Positions 21,431-30,985 of a stretch of 36,089 nucleotides of DNA are shown here, one piece after another. This DNA is from Sciscionella sediminilitoris (GTDB lineage: Bacteria; Actinomycetota; Actinomycetes; Mycobacteriales; Pseudonocardiaceae): positions 1 through 36,089 of the forward strand of contig NZ_JALM01000104.1 in assembly GCF_000737195.2 (NCBI RefSeq). Reading direction: 5' to 3'. Position numbers and translations under genes: made by a program. Numbering within the stretch: the first letter of the stretch is position 1; each line of letters begins with the position of its first letter. A model generated the notes under the pieces. It saw nothing but the letters and a program-made list of their open reading frames with translations. It had not been told where the DNA came from and did not search any database.

Positions 21431-22057
21431 TCAGTCACGGTGCCGGGCGAGGAACTCCCGGACCAGGTCCTCGGTGAACGCGCGCGGCACCGGTTGCCCG
21501 GTGACCAGGACGCGGTAGTAGATCGGCCCGAGCAGTTGATCGACCGCGCTGTCCAGGTCCAGTTGGGCGGGCAGCTCTCCCCGGGATACCGCGCGCCGCA
21601 AGGGAAGGCGGTCCCGTTCGCGTTGCCGGGCGAGGTGTTCGGTGCGTAGCCGCTCGGCGATCGCGGTGTCGTGCAGTGCCACCCCGGTCAGGGCGCGCAG
21701 CATGGCGCCGGCATCGGATTCGGTGAGGAATTCGGCGACCGCGGCGAGGTGTGCGGACAGGTCTTGTTCGAGGTCACCGTGCTCGGCCGGAGTCAGGTGC
21801 TCGGCGAGGTCGTCACCGAGTGCGTCCAGCAGGATGTCCACTTTGGACGGCCACCAGCGGTAGATGGTCTGTTTCGCGACCCCGGCGCGGGTGGCGATGC
21901 CCTCGATGGTCAGGGCGGCGAACCCGACCTCGACGAGCAGGTCGTCGACCGCGGTGAGCACGGCTCGCCTGGCCTGTTCGCTGCGCCCGTACCGGTTTCC
22001 GGAGTGCCTGGCGCCGGCCGTGTCCGGCCGGATGTCGCTGCTGGCCTGGTCAGTCAT
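21431..22057 (-). CDS. TetR-family regulator
   Basis: A 208-residue repressor with an N-terminal TetR helix-turn-helix (about residues 28-75: ARRAVLTAVDDLLVEVGFA, LTIEGIATRAGVAKQTIYRWW) and a helical ligand-binding C-terminal half with a TetR_C-like end. It is divergent from the methyltransferase gene with an 18-bp palindrome between them, which it probably binds. Ligand unknown. It is the first chromosomal gene right of the element. Confidence 0.92.
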   Translation of the reverse strand: MTDQASSDIRPDTAGARHSGNRYGRSEQARRAVLTAVDDLLVEVGFAALTIEGIATRAGVAKQTIYRWWPSKVDILLDALGDDLAEHLTPAEHGDLEQDLSAHLAAVAEFLTESDAGAMLRALTGVALHDTAIAERLRTEHLARQRERDRLPLRRAVSRGELPAQLDLDSAVDQLLGPIYYRVLVTGQPVPRAFTEDLVREFLARHRD

Positions 22058-22134
22058 GGGCGAACCGGGGCGTTGCCCGTCCTCCTTGTCCGGATCTTCC
22101 GCTTGTCCGGGTGAGCATACCCGGTGCTAGACAA

Positions 22135-22152
22135 GACGCAACGTTGCGTCTA
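22135..22152. promoter_or_regulatory. TetR operator palindrome
   Basis: Perfect 18-bp palindrome of AGACGCAAC and GTTGCGTCT, ending 10 bp before the methyltransferase ATG and about 77 bp from the TetR start. It overlaps where the methyltransferase promoter must be, so repression by TetR is expected. Confidence 0.82.
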
Positions 22153-22162
22153 CTCTAACCCC

Positions 22163-22798
22163 ATGACGACCACACTGCGTACTCCGAAGGTGCAAGCTCT
22201 GCTGGACCGGCTGTTCGAGGCGGCCGCTCGTGATCAGTCGGTGAGTCAGGACCCCTCGGCCTCGGCGCTCGAACAGGCCGAGGCGAACTCCGGGGTCTAT
22301 ATGCCGATCTCGGCCAGCGGCGGGGAGCTGCTCTACAGCTTGGTGCGGGCGAGCCGGCCGAGCACCATCGTGGAATTCGGTACCTCGTACGGGATTTCGA
22401 CGCTGTACCTGGCAGCGGCCGTGCGGGACAACGGGATCGGCACGGTGATCAGCACCGAGCTGAGCGAGCGCAAGATCGCGGCGGCCCGGGCGAACCTGGC
22501 CGAGGCGGGACTCGACGGGCAGGTCACGATCCTGGCCGGGGACGCGCGGGAAACCCTTTCCGGGGTCACCGGGCCGATCGGGCTGGCGTTGCTGGACGGA
22601 TGGAAGGACCTGTGTCTTCCGGTGCTGCGGGCACTGGAACCCGAACTGGCCCCTGGTGCGCTGGTGATCGGTGACGACAGCAGTTTCGATTCGATGGCCG
22701 ACTATCTGCGGTACGTCCGCGCGCCGGAGAACGGTTATGTCAGTGTGCCGTTCCCGGTGGAGGACGGGATGGAGATCAGCTGCTTCACCGGATGCTGA
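22163..22798 (+). CDS. Class I SAM-dependent O-methyltransferase (caffeoyl-CoA type)
   Basis: A 211-residue Rossmann methyltransferase of the O-MT/MT24 type. E71-FGTSYG (71-77) is the SAM-binding motif I, STELSERKIAAARANL holds the acidic residue that binds the SAM ribose, and GDARETL and LLDGWKD follow. I chose ATG 22163, ten bases after the operator palindrome; a TTG at 22124 would run through it. The substrate is unknown; TetR-regulated enzymes of this kind often modify quinones or phenols. Confidence 0.85.
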   Translation: MTTTLRTPKVQALLDRLFEAAARDQSVSQDPSASALEQAEANSGVYMPISASGGELLYSLVRASRPSTIVEFGTSYGISTLYLAAAVRDNGIGTVISTELSERKIAAARANLAEAGLDGQVTILAGDARETLSGVTGPIGLALLDGWKDLCLPVLRALEPELAPGALVIGDDSSFDSMADYLRYVRAPENGYVSVPFPVEDGMEISCFTGC

Positions 22799-22806
22799 CG
22801 TGTCCA

Positions 22807-23748
22807 CTAGGGACAGTCGGCGCGCGCTTCCCCTGGAGACATGCCGAATCGGCGGTTGAACAGCCTGGTGAAGTGCGGCTGGCTGGTGAACCCGCAGTCG
22901 GCGGCGATGTCCCCGATGGTGCGCGGGTCCCCGGCGCGCAGCCGGGAGCGGGCTGCTTCGAGCCGCCGCGTGGTGATCCGGGCGGCGATGGTGTCGCCGT
23001 CCGCGGTGTTCCCTTCCGCGGCCAGCAGCCGGTTGAGGTGTCGTGTGCTGATCCCGGTGGCCCTGGCGACGTGCGCCGGGGTGAGCCGGTCGTCGGTGAG
23101 ATGGGCGTCGATATAGGCGTTGGCGAGCAGGATGTGCGCGTTGGCGGTGGGTGCGCCGAGCAGTGCGCCGCCGAGTGCCCAGACGCGTTCGGCGAGCTCG
23201 GCGGCACTGATCGCGCCGGATTCGCCGAGCAGTTCGGCGCGCAGCCGCTGCACGAGGGCGCGTTCGGTCGTGGTGGTGCCGAGCTTGACGGGTTCGGTCA
23301 GCGCCGAGGGCAGGCAACGCTCGCGGAACGGGGCCGATGGCAGGTCGAGCAGCACTTTCTGCATGGCTCCGCCGAATCCGAACAGGTAGGGCTTCGCCGG
23401 GTCGTAGAGCAGCGCTTCCCCGCTGCCGACCGGGATGTGCCCGCCGCCGTGGTAGAAGAAGGCGTTGCCGCGCACGATGATGCTCAGGAACACCGAATCC
23501 GAGGGCAGCCTGCGCACATGGGCCGGGGTGCGCTCGATGACGTGTTCATTGCCGGTGATCTCGGCGATCCGCATCCCGCCGAGGTCGGTATTGGCCTGGT
23601 CGGCGTGCAAACCGCGGGCGGCGAAGGCGGAACAGCGCAGCCCGACGAGCGCGGTCGCGTTGTAGTTCTCCCAGTACTCGATGCGTTCGGCTGGCGGCAC
23701 ATCGGTGGTGGAGATGCGTGTGGTGCTTGCTTCTTCGCATGCCCGCAT
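22807..23748 (-). CDS. AraC-family regulator
   Basis: A 313-residue regulator. The first 190 residues match an AraC-binding-like domain (STTDVPPAERIEYWENYNA, VFLSIIVRGNAFF, LYDPAKPY) and the last 100 hold two helix-turn-helices: VARATGISTRHLNRLLA and IGDIAADCGFTSQPHFTRLFNRRFGMSP. The start is ATG 23748 (MRACEEAS). It lies after the SDR gene on the same strand and is a likely activator of the cupin/MFS/ADH/SDR operon. This type (NphR-like) often controls aromatic catabolism. Confidence 0.9.
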   Translation of the reverse strand: MRACEEASTTRISTTDVPPAERIEYWENYNATALVGLRCSAFAARGLHADQANTDLGGMRIAEITGNEHVIERTPAHVRRLPSDSVFLSIIVRGNAFFYHGGGHIPVGSGEALLYDPAKPYLFGFGGAMQKVLLDLPSAPFRERCLPSALTEPVKLGTTTTERALVQRLRAELLGESGAISAAELAERVWALGGALLGAPTANAHILLANAYIDAHLTDDRLTPAHVARATGISTRHLNRLLAAEGNTADGDTIAARITTRRLEAARSRLRAGDPRTIGDIAADCGFTSQPHFTRLFNRRFGMSPGEARADCP

Positions 23749-23810
23749 GGTCGCTCCCGGCGTCCGTCCGTCAGTGAGGATAAGCGCTCGGCTGCGAATC
23801 CGGGAGGGGT

Positions 23811-24536
23811 TCACATGCTCGAATACCCACCGTCTACGGGCAGTGTCACACCGGTGATGTAGGCGGCCGATGGGGTGGCGAGAAAGGCGATCACGTCCGC
23901 GATTTGCTCGGACGCGCCCCAATACCCAGCGGGGATGCGGTCGAGCACGGCCTGCCGGGCGACCGGGTCGGCGCGCAGTCCCGCCGACAACGGGGTGTCT
24001 ATCCAGCCGGGGGCAACAGCGTTGACCCGGATCCCCTCGGGCGCGTACTCCACGGCGAGTGCGCGGGTGAGCGCGGCGATTCCGCCTTTGCTGGCCCCAT
24101 AAGCAGGCCGGTCGGCCGCGCCGAAATAGGTGTACATGGAGGCGAGGTTGACGATGCTCCCGCCGCGCACGGCGAGCAGCTGCCGGGCGGCACTCGCCGT
24201 GCGCATGGCGGCCGTGAGGTTCACCGCGAGTACGTGATCCCAGGAATTGGGCCGGTATTCCGCGCGATCCCGGCTCAGTCCCGCGCAGTTGACCAGTACG
24301 TCCAGCCGGGTGAGCCGGGCGAGGATGGCCGCGATCCCGGTCTCCTCGGTGACATCCTGTTCGTACACGCTGATCCGCGGCCCGCGCGGTGCTCCCGGGC
24401 CGTCCGCGCCGAACCCGATGGCGTGCACCTCGGCGCCGAGTTCGGCGAACAGTCGCGCGGTGGCCGCGCCGATCCCGGATGTGGCACCGGTGATGAGCAC
24501 GGTCGCCGAGCTGAACAGGCCGGGGCGGAAACTCAT
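23811..24536 (-). CDS. Short-chain dehydrogenase/reductase
   Basis: A 241-residue classical SDR. TGATSGIG (16-23) binds NAD(P), NCAG is at 83-86, and the catalytic residues are S133, Y146 and K150 (YGASK). The C-terminal PVDGGYSSM is typical. It overlaps the ADH gene by four bases (ATGA), so it is the last gene of the operon. Probable role: oxidation or reduction of a hydroxy/keto intermediate. Confidence 0.9.
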   Translation of the reverse strand: MSFRPGLFSSATVLITGATSGIGAATARLFAELGAEVHAIGFGADGPGAPRGPRISVYEQDVTEETGIAAILARLTRLDVLVNCAGLSRDRAEYRPNSWDHVLAVNLTAAMRTASAARQLLAVRGGSIVNLASMYTYFGAADRPAYGASKGGIAALTRALAVEYAPEGIRVNAVAPGWIDTPLSAGLRADPVARQAVLDRIPAGYWGASEQIADVIAFLATPSAAYITGVTLPVDGGYSSM

Positions 24537-25543
24537 GGCCGCACCAGGATCTTGATTTCCTCGCGCGTGTTGAGCAGTCGCTCGAATCCCTTGTCCACCA
24601 CCGATTCCAGTGGAATCACCGAGGTGATCAAGGGCGCGAGGTCGAGTTCCCCAGCGGCGAGCAGTGCGATGAGTTCGCCGTGCGCGTCCCGGTAGCCGAC
24701 GCTGGTTGTGAGGTTCTGTTCGGCGTTGACCAGCGCGAGTGCGGGCAGGGCAAGGGAATCGGTGAGCCCGAGCAGCACGCATTCCCCGCCGGATTGCAGC
24801 GCGGCCAGCGCGGTGTCGAATGCCGCCTGGTTGCCGACCGCCTCGAAGACGAGCGGAACCGTTGTCCCATCGGGTTTTTCCAGGGTTCGGGTGAAGCCGA
24901 GCGTGGGTGCGAGGTCCCGGCGGTTCGCGGACGGGTCCACGCCGATCACCTCCCGGGCACCTGCCGTGCGGGCGAGCAGGCCGAGCAGCAGCCCGATCGG
25001 GCCGAGCCCGACGATCAGGCAATCCGTTCCGGGAACCAGCCCGCTGCGCCGGATCGCGTGCAGTGCCACCGCGGCCGGTTCGAGCACGGCCGCCTGTGCG
25101 AGATCGATGTGCGGCGGCAGCCGGTGCACCATGTAGCCGGGAACGCAGGCGAACTCGGCGAGCCCGCCATCGCCCATCAGCCCGGCGAATCCGAACCCGG
25201 CGCAGATGTTGTACCGCCCGGATCGGCACTGCGCGCAGGTTCCGCAGCGGTAGTGCGGTTCCACGGCGACCGGATCGCCCTCGGTCACGCCGCGCACGCC
25301 TTTCCCGGTCGCGGCAACGGTTCCGGAGAACTCGTGCCCGAGGGTGAGCGGGGCGCGGCGACCGGAAACCGGATGGGTGCGCCCGACCGGGATGGCGTGC
25401 GGTCCGTCCAGGTACTCGTGCAGATCGCTGCCGCAGATCCCGCAGTAGGCAACCCGGACGAGCACTTCGCCCTCTCCGGGTTCCGGGCGGTCGAGTTCGA
25501 CGAGGCGCACCGTGCGCGCGGCGAACCAGCGGGCCGCCTTCAC
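24533..25543 (-). CDS. Zinc-dependent alcohol/polyol dehydrogenase (MDR)
   Basis: A 336-residue medium-chain dehydrogenase of the butanediol/threonine dehydrogenase branch. Catalytic zinc ligands are C37 (CGICGSDLH), H70 and E71 (GHE); structural zinc cysteines are C100, C103, C106 and C114; the NAD fold has GLGPIG (179-184). The start is GTG 25543, which overlaps the MFS stop (GTGA). Likely substrate is a secondary or vicinal alcohol from the same pathway. Confidence 0.9.
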   Translation of the reverse strand: MKAARWFAARTVRLVELDRPEPGEGEVLVRVAYCGICGSDLHEYLDGPHAIPVGRTHPVSGRRAPLTLGHEFSGTVAATGKGVRGVTEGDPVAVEPHYRCGTCAQCRSGRYNICAGFGFAGLMGDGGLAEFACVPGYMVHRLPPHIDLAQAAVLEPAAVALHAIRRSGLVPGTDCLIVGLGPIGLLLGLLARTAGAREVIGVDPSANRRDLAPTLGFTRTLEKPDGTTVPLVFEAVGNQAAFDTALAALQSGGECVLLGLTDSLALPALALVNAEQNLTTSVGYRDAHGELIALLAAGELDLAPLITSVIPLESVVDKGFERLLNTREEIKILVRP

Positions 25544-26742
25544 TTGTGCACCACCCGGGGCGCGGTCTCGGTGAGCAAAGTGGACAGTGTCAGCACGATC
25601 AGCGCGGCACCCGAGGCGATGAACATGGTCAGGCGTACTCCGTAGGAATCGGCGAGCCCACCGGCGACGGTCGGCACCACGAATCCGCCGATCGCCTCGC
25701 CGAGCCCCATGATCAGGCCGAGCGCGGTGGCGACGAGGTGCCGTGGCACGGTCTCGGCCGGAATCGTTGCCATGTACAGGGTGAAACAGCCCATCCCGGT
25801 GAAGGTGAGCACCAGCACCGGAAGGAGCACGTACGGTGAATCGAGGTAGACGATCGCGAGCGGGCACAGTACGGCGAGCGCGGTGAACAACAGCATCGCC
25901 GGTTTGCGGCCGAACCGGTCGGAAAACCCGGGAACGAGCGCGCCCCACAGCACCCAGGCGATGCCCATGCCGGTCGAGACCAGGCTCATCGTGGTGGGCG
26001 AGTATCCCTTGACCTGGGTCAGGTACAGCGGGGCGAAGGTCTGTGTCGTGATGAACCAGGAAATGTAGAACACCGCGATCGCCAGGCACAGCAACACATT
26101 CCGCTCGCGCAGCACGGTACGGACGCCACCGCGCCTGCGCTCGGAGCGTTCCGGGGCCAGTCGGCGGTTGCGGACGAATCGCGCGATGAGCACGAACATG
26201 ATCGCACCGGGAATGATCGTGAGGTAGAAGGCGGTCCGCCAGCCGTAGTGTTCGCCGATCCACACGGTGACGATCGGCGCCACGATCCCGCCGAGCAGTC
26301 CGGCCGAGGATCCCTGCAACAGTCCCATGTTCAGCCCGCGGCGGCGGGGCGCGGACTCGGCGAGCATCAGCGGCTGGGAAAGCGGGAGCACCGCGCCCTC
26401 CGAGGCGCCCATGAGCAGCCGGAAGATGAACAGGCCGAGAAATCCCGCCGCGAACCCGGAAAGCGCGGAGAACACGGTGAAACAGGCGACCGCGCCGAGC
26501 AGGAGTGGTTTTCGCGAATCGAAGCGGTCGGAGAGCGCTCCTATCCCGGCCCCGGTGACCGCCCAGGCGAGCGCCGGAATTCCACCGAGCAACCCGATCT
26601 CGGTATTGTCGAGGTGCAGTTCTTCCTTGGCGAACGGAATGAGGAAATTCAGCGCGAGCCGGTCGAAGAACACGAATCCGAACGTGGTGAACAGGATCGC
26701 GAGCAGGCCGTTTTCATAGGTGGCGAACCGGGTCCGGGACAT
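25540..26742 (-). CDS. MFS transporter (organic anion/aromatic uptake type)
   Basis: A 400-residue, roughly 12-helix transporter of the anion:cation symporter branch of the MFS: FGFVFFDRLALNFLIPF near helix 1, GALSDRFDSRKP as motif A, RLLMGASEGAVLP in helix 4 and ESAPRRRGLNMG after it. This branch imports organic acids such as aromatic acids and sugar acids. Six bases separate its ATG from the stop of the cupin gene. Confidence 0.9.
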   Translation of the reverse strand: MSRTRFATYENGLLAILFTTFGFVFFDRLALNFLIPFAKEELHLDNTEIGLLGGIPALAWAVTGAGIGALSDRFDSRKPLLLGAVACFTVFSALSGFAAGFLGLFIFRLLMGASEGAVLPLSQPLMLAESAPRRRGLNMGLLQGSSAGLLGGIVAPIVTVWIGEHYGWRTAFYLTIIPGAIMFVLIARFVRNRRLAPERSERRRGGVRTVLRERNVLLCLAIAVFYISWFITTQTFAPLYLTQVKGYSPTTMSLVSTGMGIAWVLWGALVPGFSDRFGRKPAMLLFTALAVLCPLAIVYLDSPYVLLPVLVLTFTGMGCFTLYMATIPAETVPRHLVATALGLIMGLGEAIGGFVVPTVAGGLADSYGVRLTMFIASGAALIVLTLSTLLTETAPRVVHK

Positions 26743-26748
26743 GGGCGC

Positions 26749-27282
26749 TCAACGGAAGAGGGTGTCCACGTAGTCCGCCCCGATGCCGACTTTCGCGTAG
26801 TGCTCACGGCACAGCGCGATGTAGTCGTGCACGTCGAAGAACCCTTCGGTGTCACCGTTCTCGTCCAGCCAGACGAGTGGTCCGGCGACCACGAACATCG
26901 CTTTCATCGGTTCGCCGGAATCATAGGCGACCAGGGTGTGCCCCTCCCCCGGCGTTTCGTACACGAAACTGCCCGGCGTGGCCGTCCACGGCCGTTCCAG
27001 ATAACCCCATTTACCGGAAATGGTGTAGGCGAACACTTCACGCGGATGGTAATGCCGGTTCACCAATCCCGCCGAGGTGGCGCGCAGAATATCCGACCAC
27101 ATGTTCTCCTTGATCGAGATCCACAGCGGCCGCGAGCCGACGGTTTCGGTGAACGGCACGTAGTAGTCGTCATCGTCGACGGGCGCGTACTGGTGGAACA
27201 CCTCGGGAAGGGCATCCGGCCGCATGGAGTTCTCGATCGGCTTGATGTTCCGCCAGAATTCCGTTGTCGCTTCCTCGGGCAT
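26749..27282 (-). CDS. Cupin dioxygenase (2,4'-dihydroxyacetophenone dioxygenase family)
   Basis: A 177-residue cupin. RHYHPREVF (76-84) gives metal ligands H77, H79 and E82, and H115 (GEGH) is the fourth. The family includes enzymes that cleave a C-C bond in hydroxylated aromatic ketones to an acid and formate using iron. GAGGAG lies before ATG 27282. It heads the operon cupin-MFS-ADH-SDR, which suggests uptake and breakdown of an alpha-hydroxy ketone, but the substrate is inference. Confidence 0.8.
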   Translation of the reverse strand: MPEEATTEFWRNIKPIENSMRPDALPEVFHQYAPVDDDDYYVPFTETVGSRPLWISIKENMWSDILRATSAGLVNRHYHPREVFAYTISGKWGYLERPWTATPGSFVYETPGEGHTLVAYDSGEPMKAMFVVAGPLVWLDENGDTEGFFDVHDYIALCREHYAKVGIGADYVDTLFR

Positions 27283-27343
27283 GACAGCTCCTCTCTTCGC
27301 GGGCAACGCTAGGCCGCTGCCGCCGGTGCGGTCTTGCTCCTGA

Positions 27344-27371
27344 CGGACATCCCCGTTGTCCGAACCGGACA
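27344..27371. promoter_or_regulatory. CGGACA half-site cluster between cupin and AhpD genes
   Basis: CGGACA at 27344-27349 and 27366-27371, with the inverse TGTCCG at 27357-27362, giving dyads of TGTCCG-AAC-CGGACA and CGGACA-7-TGTCCG. It is in the 109-bp divergent gap between the cupin operon and the AhpD-like gene, so a regulator such as the AraC protein may bind here. Confidence 0.5.
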
Positions 27372-27391
27372 CGGCCCATACGCTGCCGGGT

Positions 27392-27973
27392 ATGAGTGAT
27401 CAGGTGAGCCGCTTCGGCGCCGTCGAGCTGGAGGACCTTCCCGGGGATCTGCGTGAGCGCATCGGTGCGATCGCGGAGAAATCGGGCTTCGTGCCGAACA
27501 TCTTCCGCGCACTCGGGCGCCGCCCGGACGAACTGCGCGCCTTCCTCGACTACCACGACGCGCTGATGGAGCGCACCGATGGACTGAGCAAGGCCGAGCG
27601 CGAACTGGTCGTGGTCGCCACCTCAGCGGCGAACCACTGCACCTACTGCATCGTGGCGCACGGGGCGATCCTGCGGGTGCGCACCAAGGACAGCGAGCTC
27701 GCGGACAAGGTCGCGGCGAACCCCTGGCAGGTGGAGCTGGACGAGCGCGGCAGGGCGATCGTGGATCTGGCGCTCGCCGTCGCACGGGATTCCGAACGAT
27801 TCGGACAGGCCGACATCGACCGGGCGCGAACGGCAGGGCTCACCGAGGACGAGATCTGGGATATCGGCGCGATCACCGCCCTGTTCGCCATGTCCAACCG
27901 GCTAGCCCATTTCACCGCGCTCGCCCCGAACCCCGAGTTCTACCTCATGGGGCGCACCCCGCGAGGCTCCTGA
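27392..27973 (+). CDS. AhpD-like carboxymuconolactone decarboxylase-family protein
   Basis: A 193-residue helical protein with E71, C83, C86 and H90 in the HCTYCIVAHG motif of AhpD-type peroxidase-related enzymes (uncharacterised peroxidase-related group). Such proteins reduce hydroperoxides through the two cysteines, fed by a lipoyl or other partner. It is divergent from the cupin operon and may protect against its oxidants. It begins at ATG 27392. Confidence 0.88.
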   Translation: MSDQVSRFGAVELEDLPGDLRERIGAIAEKSGFVPNIFRALGRRPDELRAFLDYHDALMERTDGLSKAERELVVVATSAANHCTYCIVAHGAILRVRTKDSELADKVAANPWQVELDERGRAIVDLALAVARDSERFGQADIDRARTAGLTEDEIWDIGAITALFAMSNRLAHFTALAPNPEFYLMGRTPRGS

Positions 27974-28013
27974 ACACTCGTCGTGGCCACCACTCACCCT
28001 GCGAACAGGGGTC

Positions 28014-28053
28014 GTGCGTGTTTGTGTTCGTTCTAACCAACATTTCCGCGCAC
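28014..28053. promoter_or_regulatory. Dispersed dyad operator, copy B
   Basis: Near-identical to 2742-2784: GTGCGTG, TTTGTGTTCG, TTCTAACCAACATTTCC and CGCGCACGA in order, with GTGCG and CGCAC as mirror ends. It ends 47 bp before the PAS-LuxR start. The regulator downstream could recognise it and control itself. Confidence 0.6.
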
Positions 28054-28100
28054 GAAGTCAGGTTCGTGCTGGTGAGGGCGTTTCTGGGTAGGGTGCCGCC

Positions 28101-28712
28101 ATGGACGAGCTGGCGGTCGCGCGGCGCGAGGTCGCGGTGTGGCGGAACCGGTTCAGGGCCTTGTTCGACCGCACCCCGGAACCGACCGCGATCTGTTCGA
28201 TACGCGGTGAGCTCGCCTCGGTGAACCCAGCATTCGCCAGGCTGTTCGGGGTGAGCCCTGGCCGGTTGCTGGCGCGGGAGATCACCACGCTGCTGCGCCC
28301 GGTGGCCGAACGCGAATTCGCCCGGGTGGTCACCGAACTCGAACAGGGCAAGCGCAGCAGGCGCGCGTTGCGGATGAGCTGGTCGGGTGTGGGGATCCGG
28401 CGCACGGCCCGGGTGACGGTGCAGTCGGTGCACGATGCGGACGGCATCGCCCTGCTGGTCACGATCGATCCGGATTCGGTTGTCGACGATGCCGTTCCGG
28501 TGCTCTCCGACCGGGAGACGCAGGTGCTGCGGGCGAGCGCGGAGGGCAAGACCTCGGCCGCGATCGCCACCGAGCTCGGCATGACGACCGACGGGGTGAG
28601 CTACTACCTGACCAGGCTGACCCGCCGGCTCGAGGTCGCGAACCGGGTCGCGCTGGTGGCCCGGGCGTACACCCTCGGACTGCTGCACGCGGACGAGTGG
28701 CCGCCGCGCTGA
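28101..28712 (+). CDS. PAS domain-LuxR-type transcriptional regulator
   Basis: A 203-residue regulator: PAS sensor (about 16-122, RFRALFDRTPEPTAICSIRG) and a LuxR/GerE helix-turn-helix (about 134-195, LSDRETQVLRASAEGKTSAA, TTDGVSYYLTRLTRRL). It lacks a kinase or receiver domain, so it probably senses a ligand or redox state directly through PAS. It lies downstream of the dyad operator and is the last plus-strand gene before the class V gene. Expected to be a global or pathway regulator linked to the genes carrying the dyad. Confidence 0.88.
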   Translation: MDELAVARREVAVWRNRFRALFDRTPEPTAICSIRGELASVNPAFARLFGVSPGRLLAREITTLLRPVAEREFARVVTELEQGKRSRRALRMSWSGVGIRRTARVTVQSVHDADGIALLVTIDPDSVVDDAVPVLSDRETQVLRASAEGKTSAAIATELGMTTDGVSYYLTRLTRRLEVANRVALVARAYTLGLLHADEWPPR

Positions 28713-28719
28713 CCGGTGC

Positions 28720-29919
<1,200 letters not shown>

Positions 29920-29987
29920 GTGCCTACCGTAGACAGGGGCGCAACCGTTGGCGGTTCGGGGACGGTCCGGCGGCTACAGTGGGAGCT

Positions 29988-30524
29988 ATGACCGAATCCA
30001 AGGACGGTAAGGGTGGAGAAACGGTGATGGTGGTCGGCCCGGACGGAACACCGGTCGGCGCGGCCATGATGCCCGAAGCCGGCGAGGAGGCCGAGGGCGG
30101 TGTCGGTGACATGGTCGAACAGCCGGCCAAGGTCATGCGGATCGGCACCATGATCAAGCAGCTGCTCGAAGAGGTGCGGGCGGCTCCGCTCGACGACGCT
30201 TCCCGGGCACGGCTGCGCGAGATCCACAGCCGTTCGATCGCGGAACTGGAGGACGGTCTCGCGCCCGAACTGCGCGAGGAGCTGGAGCGGCTCTCGCTGC
30301 CGTTCACCGGTGAGGGCAACCCCTCGGACGCGGAGCTGCGGATCGCGCAGGCGCAGCTGGTCGGCTGGCTCGAAGGACTGTTCCACGGGATCCAGACCGC
30401 GTTGTTCGCCCAGCAGATGAGCGCACGGCAGCAGCTCGAGCGGATGCGCAAGGGCCTGCCGCAGGGCTTCGGTGAGGCCGAGGGTGAGCCCGGTCCCGGG
30501 CACGGGCCCGGCCAGTACCTCTAG
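29988..30524 (+). CDS. bpa: Bacterial proteasome activator (Bpa/PafE, DUF2587)
   Basis: A 178-residue homologue of Rv3780 (same length): a disordered acidic N-terminus, a helical bundle (about 45-160) and the C-terminal GQYL, the motif that docks into the 20S proteasome ring and opens its gate without ATP. Bpa activates degradation of unfolded proteins in actinobacteria. The start ATG 29988 has GGGAG just upstream. It is divergent from the desulfurase-like gene, as in mycobacteria. Confidence 0.93.
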   Translation: MTESKDGKGGETVMVVGPDGTPVGAAMMPEAGEEAEGGVGDMVEQPAKVMRIGTMIKQLLEEVRAAPLDDASRARLREIHSRSIAELEDGLAPELREELERLSLPFTGEGNPSDAELRIAQAQLVGWLEGLFHGIQTALFAQQMSARQQLERMRKGLPQGFGEAEGEPGPGHGPGQYL

Positions 30525-30985
30525 GGGGCGAGTTCGAGCAGGACGAACCCGTCCTCGGTGCGGTACTGCCGGTATCCGGCGCGCGCGAACAGCGCGAGGG
30601 AGGCGGTGTTCCCGGTGCGCACTCTGGCCCGGATGGACCGCACCGGCCGCTGCTCGGTGAGGTGGTTCTGGGCGGCGTGCAGCACCGGCCCGGCGAGCCC
30701 GCGCCCGCGCTTGTCCGGGGCGAGCGTGATGCTCAGTTCCCAGGTTTCCGGTTCTTCCCGGTCGTTCGGGTTTTCGAGGTCGAATCGGACGGTGCCGATC
30801 GGTTCGCCGTCCTGTTCGGCGATCAGCAGTATCCGGTCGGTCCGGGTGAGGCTCTGCTGCAGCCAGGCGCGGTGTTCCTGCTCGGTGACGACTCCGGTGT
30901 GCACCGAGTACCGGCGAGTGTCCGGGTCGTTGCGCAGTTCCAGCAGCAGCGCCGCGTCCTCGGCACGCGCGGGGCGGATCCGCAT
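30521..30985 (-). CDS. pseH: GNAT N-acetyltransferase (PseH role)
   Basis: A 154-residue GNAT protein: RPARAEDAALLLELRNDP at the start, acetyl-CoA motif LAPDKRGRGLAGPVL and a C-terminal SLALFARAGYRQY. This subtype is typical of nonulosonic acid loci, where it acetylates the UDP-4-amino sugar at N4 (PseH) using acetyl-CoA. Its ATG overlaps the pseI stop by one base, which supports the role. Confidence 0.78.
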   Translation of the reverse strand: MRIRPARAEDAALLLELRNDPDTRRYSVHTGVVTEQEHRAWLQQSLTRTDRILLIAEQDGEPIGTVRFDLENPNDREEPETWELSITLAPDKRGRGLAGPVLHAAQNHLTEQRPVRSIRARVRTGNTASLALFARAGYRQYRTEDGFVLLELAP

